64,000 bases of DNA from CAWDYA01 sp963806495 (GTDB lineage: Bacteria > Acidobacteriota > Polarisedimenticolia > JACPZX01 > DASXTC01), in contig CAWDYA010000008.1 of NCBI GenBank assembly GCA_963806495.1, forward strand, positions 620,001 to 684,000. The letters are read 5' to 3'. Below are positions 35,697 to 45,259 of this stretch, in pieces. Each line of letters starts with the position of its first letter. Positions within the stretch are counted from its first letter, which is position 1. The notes beneath the pieces are model-generated. The model saw only the letters and a list, made by a program, of their open reading frames with translations. It did not search any database and had not been told where the DNA came from. A program made the position numbers and the translations under genes.

Positions 35697-37763
35697 TCAG
35701 GTCTCGGCTCTCTCCCGCCTCGCGTCCCAGTAGACAGCGGCGCCCAGGGCGACGAACACCGCGAGACCCGTCCAGTTGCCCCACGCCTCGAGCCAGGGTC
35801 CGACGCCGAGCGTCGCCACGTGCGTCAGGTCGGGCACGATGGAGATCCCGGCCGAGTCCTCGACGAACTTGAGCAGGGCGGCCAGCACGCCGACGAGCGC
35901 GCCGCCGGCGATGAACCCCGAGGCGATCAGGGTCCCCTTGTCCTGACGCGCCTTGACCGTGGCCTCGTCCTTCGACGAGCGGCCCAGCAGCGTTCCGATC
36001 AGGGCGCCCAGCACCAGCGGCGAGTTCAGCTCCATCGGCAGGTACATCCCCAGCGCGAAGGCGAGCCCCGACACACCGCACAGCTCGGTGGCCACGGCGA
36101 AGACGCCCCCGAGCCCGTACAGATACCAGGGCGCCCCGCTGGCCCCCATGACCCCGCGCAGCACGGCGGCCATCGCGTTGGGCTGCGGCGCCGGCAGGGG
36201 GGTGGGGTGGCCCGGCCCCGGCGCGAAGCCGTAGACATGGGCCATGAGGATGATGACCGCCGTGGTGGCGGCCGACGCGACCACCGCGCCCACCAGGTTC
36301 GATATCTCGATCCGGCGCGGCGTGGCGCCCAGCCAGTAGCCGATCTTGTACTCGGTCACCAGCGTGCCGCTCATCGAGAGCGCCGTGCAGACCACGCCGC
36401 CGATCAGCAGCACCTGAAGCATGCCGCCCTCGCCGGCCAGCCCGAGGCTCGAGAGCGCCACGGCCGTGATGATCAGCGTCGTGAGCGTCATCCCCGAGAT
36501 CGGCGTCACCGAGATCATGGCGATCGCCCAGGCGGAGACCGAGGCGAAAAGGAACGTGATCACCAGCGTCATGATCGTGGCGACCAGCGCGATGGTCGTG
36601 GCATGCGGGGTGCCCGCCAGCACCGAGAACCGGAAGTACAGGCCGATCGCCACGCCGGTGAGCAGGATCCCGGTCAGGCTGAACGACATCGGCAGCGACC
36701 GCTCGGTACGCACCGAGTCGTCGACCGTCTTCGCACCGCGGATGATCCGGCCCACCTCGCCGATCGCCTGGCGGATCGCCTGGAGGATGACGGGCGACAT
36801 CTTCAGGATCGAGAGAAGCCCCGCCACGAAAATGCCCCCGATGCCGATCGGCCGGACATAGTCGAAGAAGATCTGGTCGGCCGGCATCTGAGACAACGGC
36901 AGCGCCCCACCCGCGATCGGCACGTCGATGTACTGCCCGAGGTAGGCGAAGGTCGGCACCATGACGAAGAACGAGATCATCGACCCGGCGAAGATGATCG
37001 AGGCGTAGTGCAGACCCATGATGTACCCGAGCCCCATGACGGCGGCCGACGTGTTCATGGTGAACACCGCCTTGGCCCGGTTGGTGAGCGGTGAGAGGAT
37101 CCCGATGCTCGCCGTGGAGAAGTTCTCCGCCCATCCGCGCATCGACGGGCCCACGAAATCGAACACCGCCGCCGCCAGGGCCGAGTAGGTCAGCACGATG
37201 GCGCTGCGGCCGCCCCGCTTGCCCGCCACGAGGATCTCGGTGGTGGCGCGCGCCTCGGGGAACGGCAGCTTGCCGTGCAGATCGCGCACGAAGTAGCGCC
37301 TGAAGGGCGACAGCATGAACACCCCGAGAATCGCCCCGAGCAGCGGCACCAGGAAGATCTGGAAGAACGACGATCGGCCCTGCAGCCCCAGGATGTAGAT
37401 CGCCGGCATCGTGAACACCGAGCCGCCGGCGACGATCCCCGCCGTCGCACCGATCGACAGGACGTTGACGTTCTCGAGCAGCGTGGAGCCGCGCGCCTTG
37501 AGAAATCTCACGGCCAGCACCGAGAAGCCCACCGCCAGGATCGAGATCGGGATGGCCGATTCGATCCCCTGTCCGAGCTTCAGCGCGATGTAGGTGGCAG
37601 CCGCCGAGAAGATGATCGACCAGAAGAAACCCTGGACCACCGAGCGCAGCGTGACCTCGGGCACCGTCCGGGAGGCCCGTACGATCGGCTCGTATGTCTC
37701 GCCGGGCTTCAGCTCGCGGAATGCGTTTTCGGGAAGACGCGAATCCTCGACGGGCTCGCTCAT
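35697..37763 (-). CDS. OPT-family oligopeptide transporter
   Basis: The 688-residue protein is an OPT superfamily member: about 16 hydrophobic helices, starting with LRSVVQGFFWSIIFSAAATY, GQGIESAIPISILAVGFSVL, ATAGIVAGGSVFTMPAIYIL, and carrying HGKLPFPEARATTEIL and the C-terminal VIPGEVIG-like region replaced here by RQDKGTLIASGFIAGGAL. Bacterial OPT proteins import small peptides or metal chelates; the neighbouring peptidases favour peptides. ATG 37763 overlaps the stop of the M1 aminopeptidase by 4 bases (ATGA), so the two are translationally coupled. It ends 1 base from the convergent M24 gene. Confidence 0.9.
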   Translation of the reverse strand: MSEPVEDSRLPENAFRELKPGETYEPIVRASRTVPEVTLRSVVQGFFWSIIFSAAATYIALKLGQGIESAIPISILAVGFSVLAVRFLKARGSTLLENVNVLSIGATAGIVAGGSVFTMPAIYILGLQGRSSFFQIFLVPLLGAILGVFMLSPFRRYFVRDLHGKLPFPEARATTEILVAGKRGGRSAIVLTYSALAAAVFDFVGPSMRGWAENFSTASIGILSPLTNRAKAVFTMNTSAAVMGLGYIMGLHYASIIFAGSMISFFVMVPTFAYLGQYIDVPIAGGALPLSQMPADQIFFDYVRPIGIGGIFVAGLLSILKMSPVILQAIRQAIGEVGRIIRGAKTVDDSVRTERSLPMSFSLTGILLTGVAIGLYFRFSVLAGTPHATTIALVATIMTLVITFLFASVSAWAIAMISVTPISGMTLTTLIITAVALSSLGLAGEGGMLQVLLIGGVVCTALSMSGTLVTEYKIGYWLGATPRRIEISNLVGAVVASAATTAVIILMAHVYGFAPGPGHPTPLPAPQPNAMAAVLRGVMGASGAPWYLYGLGGVFAVATELCGVSGLAFALGMYLPMELNSPLVLGALIGTLLGRSSKDEATVKARQDKGTLIASGFIAGGALVGVLAALLKFVEDSAGISIVPDLTHVATLGVGPWLEAWGNWTGLAVFVALGAAVYWDARRERAET

Positions 37764-39553
37764 CGGGCGGTGCTCTCCGGGTACTTCGCCATGATCGACT
37801 CGACCATGCGCCGCGCCACGCCGTGGTATCCCGGGCCGGCCTTCGCGAAGATCTCCTTCGCCAGCGCGCGGGTGCGCTCGTGTCCACCCATCGCGTCGAA
37901 CAGCGGCCGCAGGTATTTCATCCGGCCGACGCGGGTCAGCACCTCGCGGACCCGTCCGAACACCGGCTCGTAGTCGGAGGCCACGGCGATGGTGAGCCAC
38001 TCCACCAGAATCTCGTAGTTGCCCCTGCCGGTGAGCCCCAGGTTGTCGTCCAGCCACCGGCACCCTTCGTGGTCGATCGGCCGCGGCAGCCGCTGCAGGT
38101 AGATGAGCATCTCATTGGGAGACCATCCTGCCGCCTGCTCCTTCGACGGCCGGGCCCCATCGGGCCACTTGTCGGCGAGCACGACAAGCTCCTCGAGCTT
38201 CTCCGAGCGGAACACCGGTGCGTTGGCAGGCATGCCGGGCTTGTAGAGCCACTCGTCGGCCCGGACCTTCTCCGCCACGCCGGGCAGCTTGCTCTCGAGG
38301 AACTCGATGAACTCCTCGGAGGTGATCGAGGTGAACCGGAACCGGGTCATGTACTCGCGGATGAAGGCATCGAACTGCTTGCGCCCCACCGTATGCTCGA
38401 TCAGCGCGAGGAATCGCGAGCCCTTCTCGTAGGGGACCGACGAGAACGCATCGTCGGGGTCGACACCCTTCAGGTCGGTCCTGAGCCGCGTCAGCGGCGA
38501 GTCGGCGCCGAACCGCTCGAACTCCTTGTCGAGCGCTTTCTGCCCGATCGCCCAGCCCAGCACGGCCGCCTCCTTGCCGTGCATCGCCTCGTTGATCCTC
38601 CGCTCGGCCCAGACCGTGGAGCCTTCGTTCAGCCAGAAGTGGTCCATCGTGGCGTTTGTCACGAGATTGCCGGTCCAGGAGTGGGCCAGCTCGTGGGCGA
38701 CGACGTCCACCAGGGACCGGTCGCCCGCCAGCAGCGTGGGCGTGAGGAAGGTCATCCTCGGATTCTCCATGCCGCCATAGGGGAACGATGGCGGCAGCAC
38801 CAGCATGTCGTAGCGGTCCCACTCGTACTTTCCGAACAGCCCCTCGGCCTTGACGATCATCTCCTCGATCATCGCGAACTCCCAGGCCGCCTTGCCCACG
38901 GTGCCGGGCTCGGCCCAGACACGCGACCTCGGGCTCAGGTCACGCGACTGGAGATCCCCCACCGCGAGCGCGAGCAGGTAGGGGGGGATCGGCTGCGGCA
39001 TCTCGAACAGCCAGGTCTTCGTGCCCGCGGAGGGGCCCGGTCGCGACCCGGCGGGGCCGGCCGACATCACCGCGGCGAGCGCCTCCGGCACCGTGATCTC
39101 CGCCGTGTACTTGACCCGCACGCGCGGCGTATCCTGGACGGGGACGACGGTGCGCGCATGGATCGCCTGGCACTGGCTGAACAGGAACGGCAGACGCCCT
39201 CCCTCCGTCTGCTCGGGGGTGAGCCACTGCAGCGCGACGGCATCCGGCGACGTCTGGTACTCGATCGATACCGAGCGGGTGCCGTCGGGCAGGTGCAGCC
39301 GCAGGCGCTGGCCCAGGATCGGCTCCTCCTCCCCCAGCTCGAACCGCACCGCGGCCCCGTCACCCGTCCTGACCGCGCGGATGGTGAGCCCCTTGCTGTC
39401 GAGGTCCATGACTCCCCCGCCGCCCGAATCCAGGTGGAGGGTGACGGTGCCGTCGAGCACCTTGCGCTTGAAGTCGACGGCGAGCTTCAGCTCGAGGCGG
39501 TTCGTGCGGGGCTGGTCGGTGTCGTAGTACGAGTGGGGATCGACGCGGCTCAT
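37760..39553 (-). CDS. M1-family zinc aminopeptidase (leukotriene A4 hydrolase-like)
   Basis: The 597-residue protein has the substrate-binding GGMEN motif (residues 260-264), the zinc motif HELAH (287-291) with the third ligand E310 in NEGSTVW, and the typical M1 N-terminal saddle domain (RLELKLAVDFKRKVLDGTV). The C-terminal helical domain resembles leukotriene A4 hydrolase-type aminopeptidases. It removes N-terminal residues from peptides. There is no signal peptide, so it is cytoplasmic. GAGAGG lies before ATG 39553; the in-frame ATG at 39799 would place the start inside the neighbouring lipoprotein gene and is rejected. Coupled to the OPT transporter gene. Confidence 0.93.
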   Translation of the reverse strand: MSRVDPHSYYDTDQPRTNRLELKLAVDFKRKVLDGTVTLHLDSGGGGVMDLDSKGLTIRAVRTGDGAAVRFELGEEEPILGQRLRLHLPDGTRSVSIEYQTSPDAVALQWLTPEQTEGGRLPFLFSQCQAIHARTVVPVQDTPRVRVKYTAEITVPEALAAVMSAGPAGSRPGPSAGTKTWLFEMPQPIPPYLLALAVGDLQSRDLSPRSRVWAEPGTVGKAAWEFAMIEEMIVKAEGLFGKYEWDRYDMLVLPPSFPYGGMENPRMTFLTPTLLAGDRSLVDVVAHELAHSWTGNLVTNATMDHFWLNEGSTVWAERRINEAMHGKEAAVLGWAIGQKALDKEFERFGADSPLTRLRTDLKGVDPDDAFSSVPYEKGSRFLALIEHTVGRKQFDAFIREYMTRFRFTSITSEEFIEFLESKLPGVAEKVRADEWLYKPGMPANAPVFRSEKLEELVVLADKWPDGARPSKEQAAGWSPNEMLIYLQRLPRPIDHEGCRWLDDNLGLTGRGNYEILVEWLTIAVASDYEPVFGRVREVLTRVGRMKYLRPLFDAMGGHERTRALAKEIFAKAGPGYHGVARRMVESIMAKYPESTAR

Positions 39554-39638
39554 GGGGCACCTCTCGTGAGGATGAGGTCGACGATGGGTCCTGTCCGATG
39601 AATGTAACCCACGACGCCAGATGATTGAACAGGAAAAT

Positions 39639-39664
39639 GCGGGGGCCCCGGGTGCGGCCCCCGC
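39639..39664 (-). terminator. Rho-independent terminator of the lipoprotein gene
   Basis: On the minus strand a 9-bp GC stem (GCGGGGGCC / GGCCCCCGC) with an 8-base loop is followed by ATTTTCC. It begins 8 bases after the stop of the gene at 39673-40773. Confidence 0.7.
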
Positions 39665-39672
39665 CCCGCTCC

Positions 39673-40773
39673 CTACTGCGCCGGGATGGTGACCAGGGGC
39701 AGCCGTTCGCCGCCTTCGGTCCCCGCGAGCGTGAAGAAGAACATGACCGCAGTGAGCGCTCGCTTCGTCTGGAAGTCGCTGTTTTCGATCCAGAACCACT
39801 GGTCGCGGTACTGCACGCTCGCAAAGGCGGAGGCCGGCCGCTCCCTGCCGCTGTGAATTCGCACCAGGCTCACTTCTCCCCCGGGGGGCGTTTTCACGAA
39901 CACGGGCACCGCGCTGTGATCCTTCACATGCTCCTCCGGCACGTCCACGTAGCTCGCGAATGCGCTCAGGATCTGCAGCATCGAGCGGCTGTTCACACTC
40001 AATTCGCCCTCCCCTCCGCGGACCGGCGAATAGTTGAGCACGAACTTGAGCCTGTCCGCGGGCAGATGGAGCAACCTTCGTATTTCGGCCTGCTTTTCCA
40101 CGACGTCGGCGGGAACATCGTCACCCCGGAAGAAGAGCACCGCCGTCTCGCCCTTTTCCTTCTCCTTTTCGACGCGCATCCCCACCGCGCCGGCAGCCTG
40201 CACCTCACGCAACAGCTCGAGCACGCGGATGAATTCCGGATCGGCCTCCCGCGTGATGCCACCCGCCGAGGAGCGATTGCGCACCCCGTTCAGCGCCTCG
40301 ACGGTCAGGCCGAGTATGAAGTCCGCCGCGTAGCCCGATTGCAGCATGAAGAAGATCTTCTTGGGATCGATCGGCGTGATGAGCGCGCTGAGAAACTTCT
40401 CCCCCGTCATCGGCAGATATGTGATGGTGGGCCGGTCGATGTAGATCGCCTGCCCACCGATCGCCGCGAAGTTCCCCTGTACCGCCTTCGCCGAGGAGTT
40501 CGTGCCTCCCACCGTCACGCCGGTCTGCAACGAATACCCGCTCACGATGGACGACACGTCCACGAACACCGGCAGGTCCATGTATCGCAGCTTGACGATG
40601 TTCAACAACGTCTGCTGCTTCCACGAATCCGCGATGGCCGTGCTGTAGTCGAAACGATCGACCGCGATGGTCCGCGGGCCGATGTGCGCGCAACCGGTGA
40701 GCAGCGCGGCCACGGCCGGCAGAAGCCGCAGGGCCCCCCTGGCGCGGCGGGGCAATTCGCGGACGGTACTCAT
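39673..40773 (-). CDS. Conserved envelope lipoprotein of unknown function
   Basis: The 366-residue protein has a lipobox signal (RGALRLLPAVAALLTGCAH, cysteine in LLTGC). The mature part begins with DRFDYSTAIADSWKQQTLLN and LRYMDLPVFVDVSSIVSGY, a conserved block seen in a family of bacterial lipoproteins whose role I do not know. Later parts have IDPKKIFFMLQSGYAADFIL, RVEKEKEKGETAVLFFRGDD and the C-terminal SDFQTKRALTAVMFFFTLAG. GGGAGGGG precedes ATG 40773. A terminator follows the stop. It is divergent from the DUF481-like gene, and the two are separated by about 160 bases. Confidence 0.75.
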   Translation of the reverse strand: MSTVRELPRRARGALRLLPAVAALLTGCAHIGPRTIAVDRFDYSTAIADSWKQQTLLNIVKLRYMDLPVFVDVSSIVSGYSLQTGVTVGGTNSSAKAVQGNFAAIGGQAIYIDRPTITYLPMTGEKFLSALITPIDPKKIFFMLQSGYAADFILGLTVEALNGVRNRSSAGGITREADPEFIRVLELLREVQAAGAVGMRVEKEKEKGETAVLFFRGDDVPADVVEKQAEIRRLLHLPADRLKFVLNYSPVRGGEGELSVNSRSMLQILSAFASYVDVPEEHVKDHSAVPVFVKTPPGGEVSLVRIHSGRERPASAFASVQYRDQWFWIENSDFQTKRALTAVMFFFTLAGTEGGERLPLVTIPAQ

Positions 40774-40934
40774 GTCGGTCCCCTCCCTGTCATCCTGGCG
40801 ACGTCACTCGGATCATTATGGCCCGCCCCGCCCCCCGGTGTCATCATCCAGGGGGAATCTGCTACCATGAGCCTTCGCTCGCGACGGCGCAATCCCTTTC
40901 GGATCTCGGCAGCGTGTCTTCTCACAGGGCATTC

Positions 40935-42017
40935 GTGAACAACAATCGCTTCCCGCCCCCGAGCCGCAGGCACCGGACCTACCGACAGGCGTGGCGCTTC
41001 TGGGTGCTGGCCATCGCGTTGTTCAGCCCGTTCACTCTCGCCGAGGCGTCCCATCCCAAGACCGACGTGGCGGTTCTCAAGAACGGCGACCGGTACAAGG
41101 GCGAGATCAAGAGCATGAATGACGGGATGCTCACCTTCAAGACCGATGCGGCCGGCACGATCAGCCTGAAATGGACCCACATCGTGCAGCTCGTGAGCAT
41201 CTACGAATACCAGATCGAGGTTTCCAGCGGCCAGCGGTACGTGGGCACCCTGGCTGAGCCGGATAACCCCGGGGAGATGAAAATCTTCAAGGGACTGGGC
41301 GCCGTTTCCATTCCCATCGAAGAGGTGGTCGGCATCGCGACGATGGAGTCCGGGTTCTGGAACCGGCTCGACGGCGCAGTCAATTTCGGCCTGAACTACA
41401 CACAGAGCAACGACGCATTTCAATACAATTTCAATGGGAACGTCACTTCCCGCAGGCCGCGCACCGTCAGCAACCTCATATGGAACTCCACATTCAACAA
41501 GCAGGGTGGCGGTGACTCGGCAAGCCAGCAGATGGTGCGATTCTCCCATAACCGCTACCTGAAGCCGAAGGTCGGCCTATTGTGGCTATCCCAGCTCGAG
41601 TCGAACCGGGCGCAGGGATTCGACCTGCGCTCCACCGTCGGGGCCGGCGTATCCCGTGCCCTGATCCAGAGGGGAGGCGAGGATCTCGTCCTGCTGGGCG
41701 GTGCCGTCTATGTACGTGAGGAGATCACCGACTCAAATGGTTCCGACGGCACCGCGGAGACTCTCATGGGCGTTGAATACGACAAGTACTCCTACGATCA
41801 TCCCAAGCACTCCCTCACGGTGCAGCTCTTCACCTTCCGGAACATCACATCACCCTCACGCCACAGGGCGCAGGCCAGCGTCACCCTGAGCTGGGAGGTG
41901 ATCCGCGATTTCAATGTGAGCATCGGTGTCACTGACACCTACGACAGCAGGCCTCCCACCGAGATCGCGGACAGGAACGACGTCTCCGTCGTCACGTCGG
42001 TGGGCTACACGTTCTGA
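40935..42017 (+). CDS. DUF481 (YdiY-like) outer-membrane protein
   Basis: The 360-residue protein has an N-terminal membrane/signal segment (RFWVLAIALFSPFTLAEA), then a short SH3-like part (TDVAVLKNGDRYKGEIKSMN ... AVSIPIEEVVGIA), then a barrel of alternating strands (DGAVNFGLNYTQSNDAFQYN, RTVSNLIWNSTFN, KHSLTVQLFTFRNITS) ending SVGYTF with a terminal aromatic. This matches the DUF481/YdiY family, acid-induced outer-membrane proteins in enterobacteria, of unknown mechanism. GTG 40935 was chosen because it gives a basic n-region before the hydrophobic core; AGGG lies 7 bases upstream. Confidence 0.78.
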   Translation: MNNNRFPPPSRRHRTYRQAWRFWVLAIALFSPFTLAEASHPKTDVAVLKNGDRYKGEIKSMNDGMLTFKTDAAGTISLKWTHIVQLVSIYEYQIEVSSGQRYVGTLAEPDNPGEMKIFKGLGAVSIPIEEVVGIATMESGFWNRLDGAVNFGLNYTQSNDAFQYNFNGNVTSRRPRTVSNLIWNSTFNKQGGGDSASQQMVRFSHNRYLKPKVGLLWLSQLESNRAQGFDLRSTVGAGVSRALIQRGGEDLVLLGGAVYVREEITDSNGSDGTAETLMGVEYDKYSYDHPKHSLTVQLFTFRNITSPSRHRAQASVTLSWEVIRDFNVSIGVTDTYDSRPPTEIADRNDVSVVTSVGYTF

Positions 42018-42232
42018 CCCCCGGAGTCCTCGACCCGGCCACCAGGCCCCCTGCTCCCGTAAGTTCTCACCGCCTTCCACGTAATATCCCGAGGTCACAG
42101 CCCACCCGTTCCCCGGCTAGCCTGTCATGAAAGCCCGGGTAAGACAGCTATCGCTAGCCACTGGATTACCGGTTCCGGAACGCGGCTACCGGTGATCATC
42201 CCGCGGATGAACGACATGAGAGGGAAACAGGC
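42018..42232. other. Non-coding gap before the reductase pseudogene
   Basis: The 215 bases between the DUF481-like gene and the reductase pseudogene contain no ORF of note. Two ACCGGT boxes (42168-42173 and 42188-42193), 20 bases apart and so on the same DNA face, could be remnants of a regulator site. Confidence 0.4.
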
Positions 42233-43496
42233 ATGTAGGTCATCATTATCGGGGGTGTGGCCGGCGGCGCCTCGTGCGCGGCCCGCCTGCGCAGACTGGA
42301 CGAAAAGGCCGAGATCATCATGGTGGAGCGCGGGCCGTACGTGTCGTATGCGAACTGCGGCCTGCCGTACCACGTCGGCGACGTGATCCAGAGGGAATCC
42401 GGCCTCCTGGTGGCCTCGGAGCAGATGTTCCGCAGCGTGTTCGCGATCGACGTGCGGACTCACTGCGAGGCGATCACGATCTCGCCGAGGAAGAAGACAG
42501 TCGATCTGTGCGACGTCAGGACCGGCGAGGTGAAGACCGCATCGTACGACAAGCTCGTGCTGTCCCCGGGCGCCCCTCCGGTCCACCCACCGCTTCCCGG
42601 GATCGATCTGCCGGGGATCTTCCGGTGAGGACCGTGCCGGACGCGAGAACGATCCGGGAGTGGATCGAGCGAGGCACGGATTTCCTTACGGGGATGTACC
42701 ACTACTCGGGCATCCAGATGGTCAAGCCCACGCGGCGCGCGGTCGTGGTGGGCGGCGGGTTCATCGGCCTGGAGATGTCGGAGAACCTGGTGCATCTGGG
42801 CTTCGAGGTAACGCTCATCCAGAAGCCCAACCTGGCCCTGGGGCCGATCGACCCGGTGATGGCGCGTCTCGTCGAAGGGCACATGAAGAAACATGGTGTC
42901 CGTCTTGCGCCCAACATCGGCGTGGTCGGGTTCGAGAAGCTGGACGGCGGCGCGATCAACGTGCAGACACTGTCCGGCAAAACGTATCCGGCGGATCTGG
43001 TGATCCTGGCGATCGGCGTGCGCCCTGACACGACGCCGTCCAGGGCGGCCAGTCTCGAGATCGGAGAGCGCGGCGGGATCCGCGTCGACGAGCACATGCG
43101 TACGAGCGATCCCGACATCTTCGCGGTCGGTGACGCCGTCGAGGTCAGAGACTTCGTGACAGGCCGGTGGGGCCTCGTGGCGCTGGCCGGGCCTGCGAAA
43201 AGGACTACAAGAAAGTCTGCCTCTACCCCAATTCGCACACCGGCTGCTACCCCGGCGCGAAGATGCTCGAGCTGAAGGTCATCTTCCGCAAATCCGACGG
43301 GCGGGTGCTCGGCGCCCAGGCGATCGGCGAGCTCCGGGCACGCCTGGGGCAGCTGCCCCGCAACCGGGAGATCCTCGTGATCTGCCGCTCGGCGCGGCGC
43401 GCGTGCTACGCGACACGGATCCTGCTCCGGCACGGATTCAGAGCCCGGAACATCTCTACCGGCATGCTGTCACGCACGATGCTGTCGGCTGTCTGA
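42233..43496 (+). pseudogene. Decayed CoA-disulfide reductase with rhodanese domain
   Basis: The ATG at 42233 (AGAGGG upstream) is followed at once by TAG. The expected lysine codon AAG would restore MKVIIIGGVAGGASCAARLR, the standard FAD-binding start. The active-site cysteine region PYVSYANCGLPYHVGD is intact. A frameshift near 42626 shifts GIFR/VRTVPDARTIREW. The NAD-binding part (RRAVVVGGGFIGLEMSENL) and DPDIFAVGDAVEV are present. After LVALAGPA about 45 residues are missing and the frame changes, then KVCLYPNSHTGCYPGAKMLE, RVLGAQAIGE. A second gap of about 100 residues removes the dimerisation domain and joins directly to a rhodanese domain (LPRNREILVICRSARRACYA ... GFRARNIST). The intact enzyme would reduce CoA disulfide or persulfide. 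These combined lesions indicate a true pseudogene. Confidence 0.85.
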
Positions 43497-43506
43497 GGAG
43501 TCGGTG

Positions 43507-43647
43507 ATGGGCGGACGGAACAGGGCGCAAGCCAACCAAAAGAACCAGAGAAAAAACGCAATGACAACGGTAGCCGCAACGAAGAGTGCCACAGGTCGGG
43601 CCAAGGCCGACGACGCACGGGTCGATCGGTTGAAAGAGCAGCGGTAG
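43507..43647 (+). CDS. Possible 46-residue basic protein
   Basis: ATG 43507 with GGAG 6 bases upstream, running to TAG 43647. The product is hydrophilic and basic (MGGRNRAQANQKNQRK ... RVDRLKEQR), with no recognised motif. It follows the reductase pseudogene by 10 bases. The opposite strand can be read as a membrane helix, but that lacks a start signal. Weakly supported; may be spurious. Confidence 0.3.
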   Translation: MGGRNRAQANQKNQRKNAMTTVAATKSATGRAKADDARVDRLKEQR

Positions 43648-43666
43648 GCCGGCCCCCGCCGCCGCG

Positions 43667-45259
43667 TCACTCGTCGATCGCGTACCAGCGACCGTCCGCG
43701 GCGCGGGCCACCTCCCGCACCTCGAGCCCCGCCAGCGCATCGCGCCGCCGACCTGCCTTTGCGACCTGCCACCATTGCGTCTGATCGGGCAGCAGCAGAT
43801 AGCGCGGATGGTAGCGCTGCACCGCCTCCCGCACGGCGTCGGGGCCGTCGATCGGCAGCATCATGGCGGGCACGTCGAGCACCGCCGCCACCTGGCAGGG
43901 ATCGGTCGTCATGACGAGATCGGCGGGCCCGAGCGCCGGATGCCCGGACGGCTGCAGGTACCCCGGGATCGGGCGGTATCTCCCCTGCCACGCCTCGAAG
44001 GAAGCCGGGTTGCGCACCTGCAACGGCCAGAACCAGACGCTCCCCGCCGTGATGAATACGATGCAGACCGTGGCGACCGCGCTGCGGTTCCGCCTGAACG
44101 GCTCCATCAGCCGGCCGAGCCCCAGCGCCGCGAGCACGCAGACGATCGGTGTCGCGGCCTGCACGAATGGGCCGGGGTTGCGCGACGGGATCGGCGCGAG
44201 GATCGCCGGCACGCACCAGGTGAGCAACACCACGAAGACGAACGCCAGGAGCCGGCCGTCGCGCAGCCGTCTTCCGCCCCCGGCGAGCGCGCCCCAGGCG
44301 GCCAGGACGAGCAGCAGGATCGGGATCTCGTGAAACGGATGCGCCGCCCGGGCCCGCAGGACGAAACCGATCGTGTGCAGGATCCGTCCCGCCCCCTGGG
44401 CGATCCACGTCTTGAAGCCGGGATCGGTGGCGTAGCGGTAGTAGTCGGCGAAATCGGTCAGATACGGAGTGAGCGCCCGCGGCCCCGGCACGATCGCGCC
44501 GAAGGCCCACAGATTGTAGCCGAGGAACGGGACCGCGCACGCCGCCGCGCCGAGCAGAAGCCAGCGCAGCCGGCCGACACGCTCGCGCAGCTCCAGGCCG
44601 GAATCCAGCAGCAGCGCCGCTGCCGCGGCCGCCGGCACGATGAACCCCTCCCCGCGCAGCCACAGCGGCACGGTCAGCACGAACCCCGCGATCGTCCACG
44701 CCGGCCTCGCCCGTCCGGCGGCGCGGCGCGCCCACAGAAACAGGCACAGACCGAGCATGAGGCAGACCTGGTGCGGCAGCGCCACGTCCGGCATGATGCT
44801 GGACTCTCGGTCGCGCTCCTGCGGGATCAGAACGAGCCCGGCTAGCCATGCGATGAGTAGATCGCGGCGGATCAGCCAGGCAGCGGTGAAGACCAGAAGC
44901 GGCAGGGCGATCGACAACGACGCGCACAGCAGGATCGCGTCCTTCATGGTGTGGCCGGCCAGGGCCATCGCAGCCCCGAGCAGCAGCGGCCACCCGGGCG
45001 ACCAGAGATCCCCCGGCGGCCTCGCGACTGTCTCAGGTCTTCCCAGCCAGTGCCACAGGACGTTATCGGCGCGGCTCACCGGCCCGAGCGCCACGTTGCG
45101 GGCGACGGCGTAGTAGTAGGCCGTGTCGTAGTTGCCGACGTACTCGACCCGCGCCGCCGCGGAGAAGGAAAGGACCGCCTGCAGCACCGCGAGGGAGAGC
45201 AGCGCCGCCAGGACCGGGCCCGGAGCGGACCCGGTGCGGGCCGGATCGGATGGCGTCAT
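43667..45259 (-). CDS. Polytopic membrane protein, GT39/ArnT-like glycosyltransferase
   Basis: The 530-residue protein has about 11-12 membrane helices after a short N-terminus (VLAALLSLAVLQAVLSFSAA). The first loop carries NYDTAYYYAVARNVALG and DNVLWHW, with the acidic residues after TM1 expected of GT-C (lipid-linked sugar) transferases. The last ~110 residues form a soluble domain (ADLVMTTDPCQVAAVLDVPAMML, RYLLLPDQTQWW), as in many dolichyl/undecaprenyl-phosphate sugar transferases. It probably glycosylates a lipid or protein at the periplasmic face; the acceptor is unknown. ATG 45259 overlaps the stop of the upstream small membrane protein (ATGA), so the two form a coupled pair. Confidence 0.7.
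   Translation of the reverse strand: MTPSDPARTGSAPGPVLAALLSLAVLQAVLSFSAAARVEYVGNYDTAYYYAVARNVALGPVSRADNVLWHWLGRPETVARPPGDLWSPGWPLLLGAAMALAGHTMKDAILLCASLSIALPLLVFTAAWLIRRDLLIAWLAGLVLIPQERDRESSIMPDVALPHQVCLMLGLCLFLWARRAAGRARPAWTIAGFVLTVPLWLRGEGFIVPAAAAAALLLDSGLELRERVGRLRWLLLGAAACAVPFLGYNLWAFGAIVPGPRALTPYLTDFADYYRYATDPGFKTWIAQGAGRILHTIGFVLRARAAHPFHEIPILLLVLAAWGALAGGGRRLRDGRLLAFVFVVLLTWCVPAILAPIPSRNPGPFVQAATPIVCVLAALGLGRLMEPFRRNRSAVATVCIVFITAGSVWFWPLQVRNPASFEAWQGRYRPIPGYLQPSGHPALGPADLVMTTDPCQVAAVLDVPAMMLPIDGPDAVREAVQRYHPRYLLLPDQTQWWQVAKAGRRRDALAGLEVREVARAADGRWYAIDE

Noticed and set aside
35820..37094. 424-residue + strand ORF opposite the OPT transporter
   Set aside because: Shadow of a clear membrane transporter gene.
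43470..43660. Minus-strand reading with a membrane-helix-like stretch opposite the small ORF at 43507
   Set aside because: No start codon with a Shine-Dalgarno; hydrophobicity is expected from the antisense of Lys/Gln/Asn-rich codons.
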